Origin: Symbiodinium natans
Taxonomy: Eukaryota; Sar; Dinophyceae; Suessiales; Symbiodiniaceae
Assembly: GCA_905221605.1 (NCBI GenBank)
Contig: CAJNDS010002254.1
Coordinates: 62,001 to 126,000, forward strand
Reading direction: 5' to 3'
Length of the DNA stretch: 64,000 bases
The notes under the pieces are model-generated. The model was not told the DNA's origin, ran no database searches, and was given only the letters and a program-made list of their open reading frames with translations. Made by a program: the position numbers and the translations under genes. This document shows, one piece after another, positions 10,206 to 21,378 of the stretch (position 1 is its first letter; every line of letters begins with the position of its first letter).

Positions 10206-10587
10206 TCAAAGCCAATCGACCTTACTCAGCTCAGCTAACCTCCCCTCAGCCTCCCTTCTGAACATCCCGGCCATGGCAATCATGGGATCAAGCATTGGGG
10301 TCTTAGGGTTTAAGTAGTTTAGGGTCATGTCGAGGGTCTGGTCTGGAGAAGGCCTTGGTCTGGGAAGGAGTTTCCGGCCCTGAAAGTGGGAAGGGGGTGG
10401 CGGGTTTGCATAAGAACGCCCCAAAAATGTTCACATTCTTCCTTACAAGGGCAATATAGGGATTACTACTTTTTCGGGGGGGGGGGGGGGGGGTGCCCTA
10501 GGAAAAATAGAGGAGGAGAAGCGCACGGGATCGGGAAGGCCTCCTCTCCAGAGCGTGTTGACGGTCTCAACGATAAAGGATGCTGAC
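10206..10587 (-). CDS. 3' end of an unrecognised gene, two exons
   Basis: Exon a (10587-10497) follows a GGCAG acceptor and reads SASFIVETVNTLWRGGLPDP then VRFSSSIFPR. It is followed by a GC donor. Exon b (10301-10206) follows CTAAG and reads TPMLDPMIAMAGMFRREAEG then RLAELSKVDWL and a stop. The phases agree (one leading base, then phase 0 across the junction). The intervening 195 bp hold a long homopolymer and telomere-like TTAGGGTTTAAG, so the intron is again repetitive. An open stretch upstream at about 10,628-10,819 may be a further exon. I do not recognise the family; a soluble helical C-terminus is all that can be said. Confidence 0.5.
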
Positions 10588-10999
10588 CTGCCAACAACAG
10601 TCCCAATCATTCAGACATAGGCACGCCTCACACAGACGGGTACAAACCAGTACGGGACAAGCTCCGTGACAGCGCTGAACCTTGGACCGGGATGGACTGG
10701 GTGCATGCGCAGAATACTTTCACGCTTCTGATCTGCGGGAGTTGTGAACCGTGAGCTGAGCCGGATAAACTTCCTCCGAACTGGACGCGAACCCGAACGA
10801 AAGCACCGCTCTTGAACACGCTTGAACTAAGGCCAACTTGTTACCTTCCCCTCCTTCACCCTGCGGCCCGTCCTCCCCTTCCACTCACCTCCCCTGAACT
10901 GAACGATCTGCTGAAGAGATGGTCCTGCCGAACCGATGCATGTGCAAAGTGCTCGACGTCCATGGCTCGCATCCCGAAGCCCTAAACTGCCATGTTCCA

Positions 11000-11700
11000 A
11001 TCAAGTTCTAAGGGGCCTAGGGCTTAGGTTTGAAGGGCTAGGGGTTCTAGGGTGGGTGTTGTAGCTAGGGGCTTAGGGGTTTAGGGGGTTTAGGGTGTTT
11101 GGGGCGCTGAGGGACGGATTGACAGAGCAGCGATATATCGCAGAAAGCTGCACAGATGTCGAAAATCAATCTGCTGCGGGTTGTGGGTCGTCCTGCTACA
11201 AACAACCTATGGTGAATCAATACTAGTAGCGGTCTTTGAAAATCTGGTTCGCAGCATATGTGCTGAAAGCCAACGAAGAGCACAGGGCAAAGTCAGTCTG
11301 CCCATGCTGGGATGCATCTGATGTCTGTTTTTGTTGAATTGGTCATGGAAGTTACGGGTCTGCCATTAGCCCCTGGGCAACGTATTTTGAGCTCCCTGTC
11401 ATTTTTCCTACATCTGGGGGTTTCCGAGGTTAGGCGTCCTTCTTATATGGGAATCCTGCTATTCTACTATGGGCTGAAGAACCCCCCAAAAAAACAATAA
11501 TCCCAAAATCACCCTTAGAAGGGAGAATATGTTCATTTCTTGCAAAAACCTCTGAAGCAATTAGTAACATTTGGGGGTCTATCTTTTGGCCATTTTTGTT
11601 GACCCCTTCCTTTTGCTAGCCGGTGCCCCTTGGATCCTTGCAGCCCTGGGCAGACTCCATTTTGGGGTCGGGGACATCCCCACGTGCCAAATGCTTGGCC
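11000..11700. other. Repeat-rich spacer, possible degenerate family C element
   Basis: Degenerate TTAGGG-type sequence runs at about 11,030-11,100. At 11,418 a GGGGGTTTCCGAGG arm followed by GGGAATCCTGCTATTCTACT resembles family C. The opposite arm is not clear, so only a relic is inferred. Confidence 0.35.
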
Positions 11701-11705
11701 TACAT

Positions 11706-11757
11706 GGGTTTAGGGTTTAGGGTTTAGGGTTTAGGGTTTAGGGTTTATGGTTTAGGG
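11706..11757. repeat. TTTAGGG array downstream of the peroxidase
   Basis: About seven telomere-like heptamers, about 185 bp beyond the peroxidase stop codon. Confidence 0.9.
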
Positions 11758-11940
11758 TTCCGGGGCTGTGCAAGGCCACAAATTTCTTTGGTGTGCTGAG
11801 GCGCCCCCAAGCACCCATGCGTAACCAGCTTGAGCAAGAATGGAACAAGGTGGACTTTGTGAGCTGCTGATGCGGGTCCCTCGGCACTGCGTGGGAGAAG
11901 CACATTGCCCCGCAGGGAGTAGCCGGGCGTATTCCCCTTG

Positions 11941-13661
11941 CTAATCCGAACAACTGTAGTAGCGGCCTGCATCGCCACTGTCTTGAAACGGGCATTTCAC
12001 AAAGGAGCCATCGGTTGCAGGCGCCGTCTGCATCTCAGACTCGGAGTAGCCGTTCGCCAGCATCTTCTCCAATGTAGGGATGAAGGTCTCAAGCCAAACG
12101 GTTGCATTGTCTGCAAACTCCTCAACGACTTGATGCAACGGGGTCGAGCCCGCGGGTTCCGCAAGCTTCTGGAAGGGGCACTGTGGCTCAGCCAGCTTGC
12201 CGTCGATTCGCGTCCAAGTGTAATGGTAGTTTTTCAACCCACCCGCGTCGGTGTTCTTCATGCCGCCCCATTTCTCCATATTGAAGTCTTCAAATCCAGG
12301 ACACCCGGATGGAATACCGTTGGCATCGACTTGAAAATCCACATACAAGCCCATCTCACAAGGGAGCGCAGTTTCATCCAGACCCATGACGAACTTCCAT
12401 TTCAGCTCGCTCTCGTCGCATGTGTCCATCTCCTCTGAGTCTGGGTTCCACTGCGGGCAAACTAGCTTCCTTGGTAGCCCAGTAACCATCTCATAATAAG
12501 GGCACCCTTTTTTGGGCTGGTTTTAAGTTATAAGGGAAAAAGGTGAAAGGGCAGCACTGGGCTACCGAGCTTCTCTTGCAACCACTGGACAGGACCTCCA
12601 GCAACGGTATCGCCTCGCACATGAGGCATCCACCTGGCCACTGGTCTGTGACCCGTTGCGTTCCCCACGCGCTTGCATGGAGCCGTGGCACCTGTTGGGT
12701 AATACCAGTCCTTCTTCTTCGCGAGATTCCGGAAGTAGCCGTTGTTGAACAACTTCTCTGACTTTGCTTTCCAAGTGTAACGGAAGAGGCTGTTAATCAC
12801 ATGCACTCGTCCCAGCGTATGAGCCCCCATGATGGCAACAGTCTCCCTGCCGTTGAAGTTGAAGTCTCGCTTGAAGAAGTCCACAGTACCTTGTCCATTT
12901 GATTGTGGGTTCGGATGGGCTTCTTCTTTGTCCTGCTTGTAGGACGGTGACAAGGTGCTCGAGCAATCCTTCCTCCCAGTCTTGAAGATAAGAGGTCTCG
13001 GCATTTCCAATCTGCAGTCTGGCTGTCCCTCGCGAGGGTGGCACTGACCAGGTTGGAGAACGGTCGGGTTATCGCAAACCAGGTTGTTGAGCTCTAGGCT
13101 GTACTCCACCTTGGTCGCCTAGCGACCATGTTATTAAAGCACCCTTTTTGGGGTTGGTTGCTCAGAAAGGGAACCTCCAACCCAAAAAAACGGCAAAAGG
13201 GTACCGCCTGCCCACCAAGCCACGGCAACGATTGCTGCAAAGGCCCAGAGGTCAGCGCGAGACTTGCCTGATTGTTGCAGCGAAAGGGATAGCTGTGGAG
13301 TCTTGGCAGGAAAGCTTCTGTCGGTATAGATTGCCTCCAGGACTTCAACGACATAGCCAAGACCGTTGTTATGGCCATCACCCTCACCGTCAGCAGGAAA
13401 CTTCCCCTTCTGGAGGTCATCACGTGAGATTCGCACGCCCACGCCCTTCCATTCAAGGCATCCGTCACAGCCACCTGTGCCATCCTTGTACTTCAAGCAA
13501 TCGTGAAATCCAAGCCTCAGCAGCTTACCTGCACTGGGAACGGAGGTCCACTGCTCTTCCACCTCACAGGGTTTAGGGGATTTAGGGCTTATGGTAGGAC
13601 ATCCCAAGCGAAGGCACATCCCGTTTCTGCGGGGGTTGCAATCATCCTGAAAGCATGACAT
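11941..13661 (-). CDS. Heme peroxidase of the plant/fungal superfamily, three exons
   Basis: A heme enzyme that reduces hydrogen peroxide. Exons are 13661-13224 (5' start uncertain), 13109-12574 and 12469-11941, joining in phase to about 500 residues. The distal site is LLRLGFHDC (Arg 49, Phe 52, His 53); Phe at the distal aromatic position is as in class II/III rather than the Trp of cytochrome c and ascorbate peroxidases. GTGGCDGCL and SRADLWAFAAIVAVEYSLEL (split by intron 1) follow. The proximal site is VAIMGAHTLGRVH, then LFRYTW and LFNNGYFRN. The C-terminal third is Cys-containing and family-specific. No convincing signal peptide is present at the first Met. Telomere-like CCCTAAA bases lie within the first 35 codons, so the true 5' end may be a further exon upstream. 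The substrate is unknown. Confidence 0.85.
12470..12573 (-). mobile_element. Introner intron (family A) in the peroxidase gene, GA-AG
   Basis: The order is exon ...CAAGA, GAAG, CTCGGTAGCCCAGT...ACTGGGCTACCAAG, then GAAG as exon 3 continues. The inverted arms match over 14 bp with one mismatch. The GAAG duplication makes a GA donor; the element end makes AG. Removal gives ...QEKLVCPQW in frame. This is the cleanest family A copy, 104 bp. Confidence 0.92.
13110..13223 (-). mobile_element. Introner intron (family A) in the peroxidase gene, GT-AG
   Basis: The order is exon ...GTTGCC, GTGG, CTTGGTGGGCAGG...GGCGACCAAG, then GTGG as exon 2 begins. The duplicated GTGG supplies the GT donor and the element supplies AG. 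The restored AAIVAVEYSLEL matches the conserved peroxidase helix. The body resembles the 12,470 copy (CCCTTTTGCC, AAAAAGGGTGC, TTAATAACATGGT). Confidence 0.92.
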
Positions 13662-13789
13662 TGGGGGGGAATGTTTACCAAAACTTTGAGGTTTGGATCG
13701 ATGCTTCTCCAGACTGCTAAGCCTGATGATTGGGGATCAAACTTGCACATTTAGATTTTCCACCTCCCAAACCCCTAAACCCTAAAACT

Positions 13790-14659
13790 TTAACTAGTCA
13801 TGTAAGTTGTGGGCAACCCTGCCTGCAGACCAAGCTCCTTAAACACTTGGTTGCCTTCGTTGATGATGCGGTGGATTTTGGCCTAGGATGGCCCCCAAAA
13901 CCCTCTGAAAAACATTCCTACATATGATCCTCTTAAGCCCACTAAGGGAAAAATATAAATATTCCTCTTAAACTCAAAAAAAGCGGAAATCAAAAATATC
14001 CCAAGGTCCTACCTAGTGGCTCGCACGACACCCAGCTCTTGCTCGGACCAGGCAGCGCCGGGTGCACCAGGAACATACGGTGTCGCTGGAGGCGCTGGCG
14101 CCGGCGCGACCGCACCCTCACCCGAACACTTGTCGAAGTTCCAGGACTGAAACGCTCCACTTGGGGAATGGATGGCCGAGGTTCCTGCAAGCCGGCAACT
14201 CCAAAAAGAGGCCTCGTGGGTAAGCTTCTCCTTGGGATCACCGCCCGACCCAGAACCGCCCACCCAGCGGCAGTAGTCATGGCACTCACCACAGCCCTGC
14301 ACATCATACCAGCCTTTGAAGTTGTCAGGATAACCTTCATCGCCCCAACCTGAATACGTGGTTGGCGGCAAGCAACCATCCGGTTCCACGCACGCTGCAC
14401 AACCCTTACAATTTTTCCAGTTGCACTTCTTCGTCCATGGCGCGGAATTTCCCTCGCACCAGCCATGGCACGGCTGCTCAACTTCTTCAAGGGACTTGAA
14501 AGTGTCTCCACGTTGCGACGACCTCTGGAGCAAGCATTCTGCTTGCACTGCCCCTGCCCTATCTTCGATGCATCCGGCAGCCTCTTTCACCTCACAGTCG
14601 CTTATACCATCGCTTGCAACTGCGCGAGAAAAGAGAAGCCACAAAATCAATGTACGCAT
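13790..14659 (-). CDS. Secreted Cys/Trp-rich protein, two exons
   Basis: Exon 1 (14659-14021) begins with a signal peptide (MRTLILWLLFSRAVAS). A Cys/Trp-rich module at about 64-91 has the pattern CHGWCEGN...PW..KC.W..C.GC..C. A second block follows with GWYDVQGCGECHDYCRWVGG, then FWSCRLAG, then an Ala/Pro-rich linker. Exon 2 (13882-13790) adds 30 residues (AKIHRIINEGNQVFKELGLQ...) and TAA, for 243 residues in all. Similar short Cys/Trp modules occur in extracellular dinoflagellate proteins as far as I recall; no enzyme domain is evident. Without the splice the protein would end at a TAG created by the intron, so exon 2 depends on the GC-AG call. It lies head-to-tail about 130 bp upstream of the peroxidase start. 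Confidence 0.72.
13883..14020 (-). mobile_element. Introner intron in the secreted-protein gene, GC-AG
   Basis: The order is exon ...GTGCGA, GCCA, CTAGGTAGGACCTTGGG...GGCCATCCTAG, then GCCA as exon 2 begins. The duplicated GCCA supplies a GC donor; the element end supplies AG. Removal joins phase 0 to phase 0 and yields a 31-codon tail ending in TAA. The same element family lies at 5,661-5,760. Confidence 0.88.
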
Positions 14660-14699
14660 GGTCGGTGCAAGGTTTGCCCGAATCGGTTTGAAGGGAATA

Positions 14700-15740
14700 A
14701 AGCAGTTGCCACTTGAGCAAAACGTGGACTACGGCAGCGTCATGCACAGGCATTTGCATGAGCTCCGGGATGCTCGTTTCCCATCTGAGCTGTCCGCATC
14801 GCGGCCGCAAAGCGCACCCAAATTTTACTCCGCAGGCATGGCAGCCTCAACCGAACGCTGATCGGCGCATCTTTGGCCTGGACGAAAAGGGAGGTCGGGC
14901 ACAAAGTGGTTGAGGTCAGAAGTGCGAAGGTGTAACAATCTACATCCAGCCACTCATATCCAGTGGAATTTGCCATCTTGCCGCAACACACAGCAAACCA
15001 AAACAGGCTGAAACCAACACCTACCCTTAACATCCCTTAACCCCGGGCATACAACTGCAACAAGACTGCACGCACGTTTTAACTGCCCGAACTTGAAGCT
15101 CACAAGGGTCTGCAAGCTAAGAGCTTGCCAATTGAGAAGTGCCTCGAGTACTCAATAGTCCGCCGAGGCCTTGGGCCTTAGGTCTGGGTGGCACAAAGCA
15201 GGCACCCCACCTCGGAGTAAGAGAGTGGCCGTTAGCGATCAGCACGAGGCGGCGTGAAGGAGCGACATCGGAACAAGCTAGTGATTATACTTGCCACGGT
15301 GCCTCGCACAGTACCCGTAAAACTAACGAGTAACTACGGTCGAAAGCCACTTCCCTTCCCCACTATCAGCAACCGGATTGATTAGGTTTTCTGTGCTGAC
15401 ACCTGAAAATACCTGAAAGGATGGCGAGGCAAGGAACCGGGAAAGGCGGCATTCCGCGTTGAGTTCAGCGTTTCAGGGAGTTTAGGGCTTGGGCTTCGGA
15501 TGCTTCGGAAGGTGGGAATCTTGATGTGTGAGTAGCCATTTGGGCTTTCGGAGTGGCGGTGACCTCGCACGCAACCGAGCTTTGGAGCCAAGCCAAGCGC
15601 AACTCAGAGTCTTCGGCGCGGTCAGGAGTTTCAAAGCACAAGTGACTGCTGCGCAGGTCCAGGGAGTGGTCCAAGGGAGTGGTACAAGGGAGTGGTCCAG
15701 GGGCACCCGGGGCTTTCTCAACCAGTTTCGGGCCACGCGC
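14700..15740. other. No gene recognised
   Basis: Unique-looking sequence with overlapping small open frames on both strands. No domain, no repeat array and no inverted-repeat element was found. Confidence 0.4.
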
Positions 15741-15750
15741 TAGCAAGGTT

Positions 15751-15815
15751 GCAGGGTTTAGGGTTTAGGGTTTAGGGTTTAGGGTTTAGGGTTTAGGGTT
15801 TAGGGTTTAGGTTGC
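15751..15815. repeat. TTTAGGG array
   Basis: About nine near-perfect telomere-like heptamers in non-coding sequence. Confidence 0.92.
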
Positions 15816-15899
15816 AGGGTTTGCACAGGGGTCTTGCGACTTTGCGGCTTTGGGCTTGTCAAGGATTTGGCAGTTCTATGATCCCAAACCCGAAACCCC

Positions 15900-17590
15900 A
15901 AGACCCCTGAACCTCAGGTACTGCCTCCTACAGCTAAAACACCTCCCCTTACCTCAGCCACGCCAATGTACTGGTACGTAGAGGGGGCTGGGGCTCCGCG
16001 AACACGCGCTTCTCAAGTGAATGTCCCCCAAGACTCTTGGAAGCGCAACTCAACACGTCCCCTGCCGGCGCCGACTTTCTTTTGGGCAAACGATGCCCTA
16101 CTGATGCCCCTACACGGTCCAGCACCTCTCGTAGTGCACACGAGCAAGGACCGCGGACGAGGTCTCTGCTGCCTTGAGGAGTCGGGGTCTTCTCTCTGGG
16201 AGACGAAGGCGCTCAGGCGTCGAAGCGCTTCAGGCCAATGAACTGGAAGATCGGGGAAGAAGCCTGGGATAGCCGGGAACTCTGGGAGCTGGCAAGGACT
16301 GCTGCATGATGCCAAAGGTGCAAGGAATCAAAAAGAAATACTAATACTGCTAGCCAAATGCTCCAACTCATGGCGTTCCTTCTTGTGGTCCGCGAGGCCT
16401 TCTGAACTTCCCAGCGGGACTTTGGGGGGCTCACATGAAGCAAGCAGCCAAGCTGCCCTCGTCCTGCTGGGCTCGGAGCTCCTCGAGTTTCACCAAACGT
16501 GCTCGGATTGAGGGATGAGGCCGCAGGAAACCACAGCTGGAATGGGGCTCCCCATGCCCCATCTGGCACATGTAGCTCCGGGGAGAAGGCCCCACATAAC
16601 ATAGCCCAACAACCCCCTCGGATTTTCTGTGGTTTAGGAACTTAACGCAAGGGTTCAAAGGAAGTCTGTGGTGTTTCGGTTCAGGGTTAAGGACTTGGCT
16701 TGCCACCCCCAGTTCCCTTTCAGCCCTGCGCCGCGTCCTCAGCGGCCCGGCTAGAGAAGAACGAAGGCATCATGGCCCCGGCTCCTCCGCCACTCGGGGG
16801 CTTTGGGGATGTGGCGGACCAAGACTTCGCTAGCTCTGCTGCTCTGGCCACAGAAGCCATCTCGTTCCCGGGACCCGTTTCGGACACTGAGACCTTCAGC
16901 AGATTGCACCGGAACAAGGGATCCTGACTGCCATGTAGGGCAAACGTCTTCGAGCTCTTGAGACTCGCTTCTCGAAGTCGAAGCTGCCCACCACTACTCT
17001 GGCAGTCCTCCGCCCCGTCCTGCATAAGTTGCAACTCCTTCGCTTCATGCTGAAAGGGGTTTCGGTTTCCGAAGTTCGGCTCAAAAGCTCCTACATCTGC
17101 TGCTTTGAAGCAATGTTGAGAAGCTCAGGGAGGCTGAAATACAGGGGGCCTCATAGTGCTGTAAGGTCACACTCACTCTGACCAAAGCGATCCCCTGGTC
17201 AGATGACTAGGTCTTTCGGCTCTTTGAGGTAGGCTTTCAGTAGAATTCTGAAGTTGATGAAACGCCAACACCCCCGGCATCCACTTCCTGCAGAAGTGGC
17301 AGCAGCTCCAGCAGCCCTGCCAGGTCGCCGCGGTCCTCTGCTCGGGAATCGATCGGGTTTCTACCAGGTACGAACCCAACCAGAAGAGACTTCTTAAAAG
17401 TCTGAAAGATTTGAGAACAACGGTAGAGAGCACAGGGTCAGGTTGTCATGTCTTGCTGTCTTTAGTCTGACAGCAATGGTGAGGCTGAAACGCAGACTGA
17501 AAACGCCCAGCGCTGGTGAGCCGCCGCTCTGCAGGGGATGGGCATGGAGTTCAGAGTTCTGGGTCGGGGTTCCTGCCTAAGGGTGCAGGC
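15900..17590. other. No gene established; weak coding-like stretches
   Basis: Minus-strand open frames at about 16,431-16,706 and 16,720-17,034 look weakly coding but could not be assigned. No array or inverted-repeat element is seen. Confidence 0.3.
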
Positions 17591-17594
17591 GGCT

Positions 17595-19860
17595 CCGGAA
17601 TCTAGTCTTGAATTTCTGGGGAAGGTTTCGTTGCATTTGCCACATGTCTTGAGTTTCTGAGGAAGGTTTCGTTGCAATTGCTACTCGGAATGAACTTCTG
17701 AGGAAAGCTTTGTTGTACATGCAACTAGTCTTGAATGTCCGAGGAAGGTTTCGTTGCAATCTAGAGATGGAAGGTTTTTCTGTAACCGCTACTGGTCCTG
17801 AGTTTCTGAGGAATGCTTCGTTGCAATTTCTACATGTCCTGAACTTCTGAGGAAGGTTCGGTTGCAACTGCTACTCGGCTTGAATTTCTGAGGAAGGTTT
17901 CGTTGCATTTGCTACGTGTCTTGAGTTTCTGAGGAAGGTTTCATTGCAGTTGCTACTCTTCTTAAATTTCTGAGGAAGGTTTCGTTGCATTTGCTACGTG
18001 TCTTGAATTTGGATGGTTTCGTTGCAATTGCTACCCGGCTTGAATTTCTGAGGAAGGTTTCGCTGCGAGTGATACCAGTCTCGAGTTTCTGAGGAAGGTT
18101 TCGTTGCAATTGCTACGTGTCTTTATTTTCTGAGGAAGGTTTCATTGCAATTGCTACGTGTCTTGAATTTCTGAACAAGGTTTCGTTGCATTTGCCGCAT
18201 GTCTTGAGTTTCTGAGGAAGGTTTCGTTGCAATTGCTACTCGGAATGAACTTCTGAGGAAAGTTTTGTTGTACATGCAAATAGTCTTGAATGTCCGAGGA
18301 AGGTTTCGTTGCAATCTAGAGATGGAAGGTTTTTCTGTAACCGCTACTGGTCCTGAGTTTCTGAGGAATGCTTCGTTGCAATTTCTACATGTCCTGAACT
18401 TCTGAGGAAGGTTCGGTTGCAACTGCTACTCGGCTTGAATTTCTGAGGAAGGTTTCGTTGCATTTGCTACGTGTCTTGAGTTTCTGAGGAAGGTTTCATT
18501 GCAGTTGCTACTCTTCTTAAATTTCTGAGGAAGGTTTCGTTGCATTTGCTACGTGTCTTGAATTTGGATGGTTTCGTTGCAATTGCTACCCGGCTTGAAT
18601 TTCTGAGGAAGGTTTCGCTGCGAATGATACCAGTCTCGAGTTTCTGAGGAAGGTTTCGTTGCAATTGCTACGTGTCCTGAACTGCTGAGCAAGGTTTCGT
18701 TGCATTTGCTACGTGTCTTGAATTTCTGAGGAAGGTTTCGTTGCATTTGCTACGTGTCTTGAATTTGGAAGGTTTCGTTGCAATTTCTACTCGGCATGAA
18801 TTTCTGAGGAAGGTTTCGTTGCAAACGCTACTAATCTGGAGGTTTCGCTGTAATTGCTACTAGTCTTGAGTTTCTGAGGAAGGAAGGTTTCGTTGCGTTT
18901 GAGACTCGGCTTGAATTGCTGAGTAAGGTTTCGCTGTAAATGCTACTAGATTTGAGTTTCTGAGGAAGGTTTCGTTGCCTTTGCTACGTGTCTTGACTTT
19001 CTGAGGAAGGTTTCGTTGCAATGCTTGCATTTCTTGAGTTTCTGAGGAAGGTTTCGTTGCAATTGCTACTCGGCTTAAATTTCTGAAGAAGGTTTCCTTG
19101 TAACTGCTACTCAGGTTGAATCTCTGAGAAGGGCTTAGTTGCAATTGTATATGTCTTGGATGTACATGCTACTAGTCTTGAGATTCTGGGGAAGGTTTCG
19201 TTGCAAGTGCTGCATGTCTTGAATTTCGGAGGAAGGTTTCGTTGCAATTGCTACTCGGCTTGAATTTCTGAGGAAGGTTTTGTTGCAATTGCTATGTGTC
19301 TTGAATTTCTGAGGAAGGTTTCGTTGCAATTGCTACATGCGTTGAATTTCTGAGGAAGGTTTCGTTGCGATTGCTACTCGTCTTGAATTTCTGAGGGAGG
19401 TTTCGTTGCAATTGCTCGGCTTGGGTTTCTAAGGAAGCTTTCGCTGTAAATAATTGTTACCTGTCTGTTACCTGTCTTGAATTTGGATGGTTTCGTTGCA
19501 ATTGCTACCCGGCTTGAAATTCTGTGGAAGGTTTCGTTGCAATTGCTATATATGTCTTGGGTTTCTGAGGAATGTTTGTTTTAAATGCTACTAGGCTTGA
19601 GCTTCTGGGGAAGGTTTCGCTGCAACTGCTACATGCGTTGAATTTCTGAGGAAGGTTTCGTTGCGATTGCTACTCGTCTTGAATTTCTGAGGAAGGTTTC
19701 GCTGTAAATGCTACTAGTCTTGACTTTCTTACGAAGGTTTCGTTGCAATTGCTACATGTCTTGAATTTGAGAGTAAGGTTTAGTTGCAATTGCTATCTGT
19801 CTTGAATTTCTGAGGAAGGTTTTGCTGTAAATGCTATTAGTCTTGACCCTCTGTGTATTT
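17595..19860. repeat. 41-bp satellite with a 555-bp higher-order duplication
   Basis: About 55 diverged copies of a 41-bp unit (TTTCTGAGGAAGGTTTCGTT, then GCAATTGCTAC and a variable tail). Segment 17,627-18,120 recurs almost unchanged at 18,182-18,675, an offset of 555 bp, so a 12-unit block was duplicated after the units had diverged. Because 41 is not a multiple of 3, open minus-strand frames cycle through the same peptides (QRNLPQKF, CNETFLRN, IATKPSSE). They are artefacts of the repeat, not genes. Confidence 0.95.
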
Positions 19861-19899
19861 TGTGAAGATATCCTCAGACCCCTCAACCTCGGCCCCAAT

Positions 19900-20460
19900 C
19901 CCTTAAACCTCAAAGAAGGTTTTGGACTCAAAGGTGTCCCGTTGCCTCTGTCCCACTGTTTGCGCTGAACGTCTCCATCTGCTCCAGTCAGGCTCTCTCC
20001 ACTTTCTCCCTTCCTCTAGTGTTCTTTGTTTCTTTCCGATTCCCGCCCTCTGCGTCTCCCACTCCAAACCTTGAGCAAAAAAAACCTGACGCCCTGGAGG
20101 CTGGCGCCCACAAGGACAACTGACAGCGCTGCGTCCTTCAGGAACTTGGTCAAGTTCCCGACCGAGTTGAGCGTCTCCTTTGTCGCGCCAGAGATTCCGC
20201 GACCTCTGCGGAAGGAAGGGGAATGGCTGCCAGGATTCGAGCCTTGGAGCGCGACAATCTTTGGTCGTTGTGGTCAGTGTGTCAGAGCTTCGGGCTTCCA
20301 GGTTCGGGGCGATCTGGGGTTCTAAGATTCGGATTGCGGAAAGGCGCTCTGCCAGGCCTTCTCCTACATTCAGCATGCGGCCAGACGGGCCACCCCAAAC
20401 CAGCACTCTCTAACAAGCCTGATCCTCTCGCGGAAGTCCCTATATATGGGCCAGCATAGG
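19900..20460. other. Open on both strands, no assignment
   Basis: A plus frame (about 20,026-20,325) and a minus frame (19,903-20,406) are both open over several hundred bases. No motif distinguishes a real gene. Confidence 0.25.
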
Positions 20461-21360
20461 CGCACCCCCCCCTCATGGTGGGTTTTGGGTTTTCCCCCCC
20501 CCCCCCCTGTGGTGCATGGTCTGTGGTTCATGGGATTTTTGGGGTTAGGCTGTAGGGTTCAGGATTTTCACGCTGGTCCATTGGTTCACTGTGGGTTTGG
20601 AGTTTGATTAAGGTTCAAGTTCGGGGTAATGGTAGGTTTAAAGTTTCCCCTCTCCCCCCTGTGGTTCGTGCTGGGGTTTGGTTTGAGTTTTGGGCTTAGG
20701 GTTCAGGGTTTGGGGTTTAGACAGAGGCTTCTCTGTCGGATGAAGGTTGAGTCGGTTACAAGTGTCGGGAGCGGGCCGAGGGTGTGTTGGGAACAGGGGG
20801 GCGCGCGTGTTGGGAACTGGGCAGGCGTCAGTCAGGAACGCAGGGGGGGTGAGTCGGTAACAGGGCCCATGTGTACAGCACGCCCAAAGGTTGAGTTGGG
20901 AAAGGCTGCCCCCAGAATTGAGTTTCGGAGTGATGACCCTACTCTGCAGGTTTGTTTTAAGTCCTCTTTCGACGACTTGGTGTTGGGTCTACAGTCTTCT
21001 TTTCAGCTTCCAAAGGGGAGACTTTACGAGGCGAACACATCCGACGTGTCATGGACCCGCACACCAACACACGCGTGTGCCCAACACACCCCAGTTGCAA
21101 CCAACACGACTAACATTCCTTCTCAGTCCCCCCCCCCCCCAGTCCGTGGTGGTTTTAGGGTTAAGGGGTTGCCATGGGGGGGGGGATACCATTGAAGGGG
21201 GGGTCGACTAGCGGAACGCGGGCGCATATATGGTTCAGCGTCGGGCGTTCCCGGCCCCACCCCCCCCCCCCCACCCCCCCCCCCCCCCCCACCCCCCCCC
21301 CACCCCCCCCCACCCCACCCCCCCCCCCTCCCAGTGGGATCCCCCCCCCCCCCCCAAGTA
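20460..21360. repeat. Homopolymer-rich, degenerate GT-rich repeat zone
   Basis: C and G tracts of 8-16 bases recur at about 20,465, 20,500, 21,127, 21,177, 21,257-21,330 and 21,340. A degenerate motif like GAGTTGGGAACAGGG recurs about six times between 20,750 and 20,905. A short open plus stretch at about 20,940-21,040 is possibly an exon but is not supported further. Confidence 0.7.
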
Positions 21361-21378
21361 CTCTACGGACCCTACCCA

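Noticed and set aside
16431-16560. Minus-strand RPHPSIRARLVKLEELRAQQ resembling the C-terminal signature of M48-type peptidases
   Set aside because: Only one short motif; no HExxH motif or other peptidase region was found nearby.
17595-19330. Series of 60-100 codon minus-strand frames with QRNLPQKF/CNETFLRN peptides
   Set aside because: They are translations of a 41-bp satellite; the same peptides cycle through all frames and are broken by stops.
20026-20406. Overlapping open frames on both strands
   Set aside because: Neither strand could be preferred from sequence alone.
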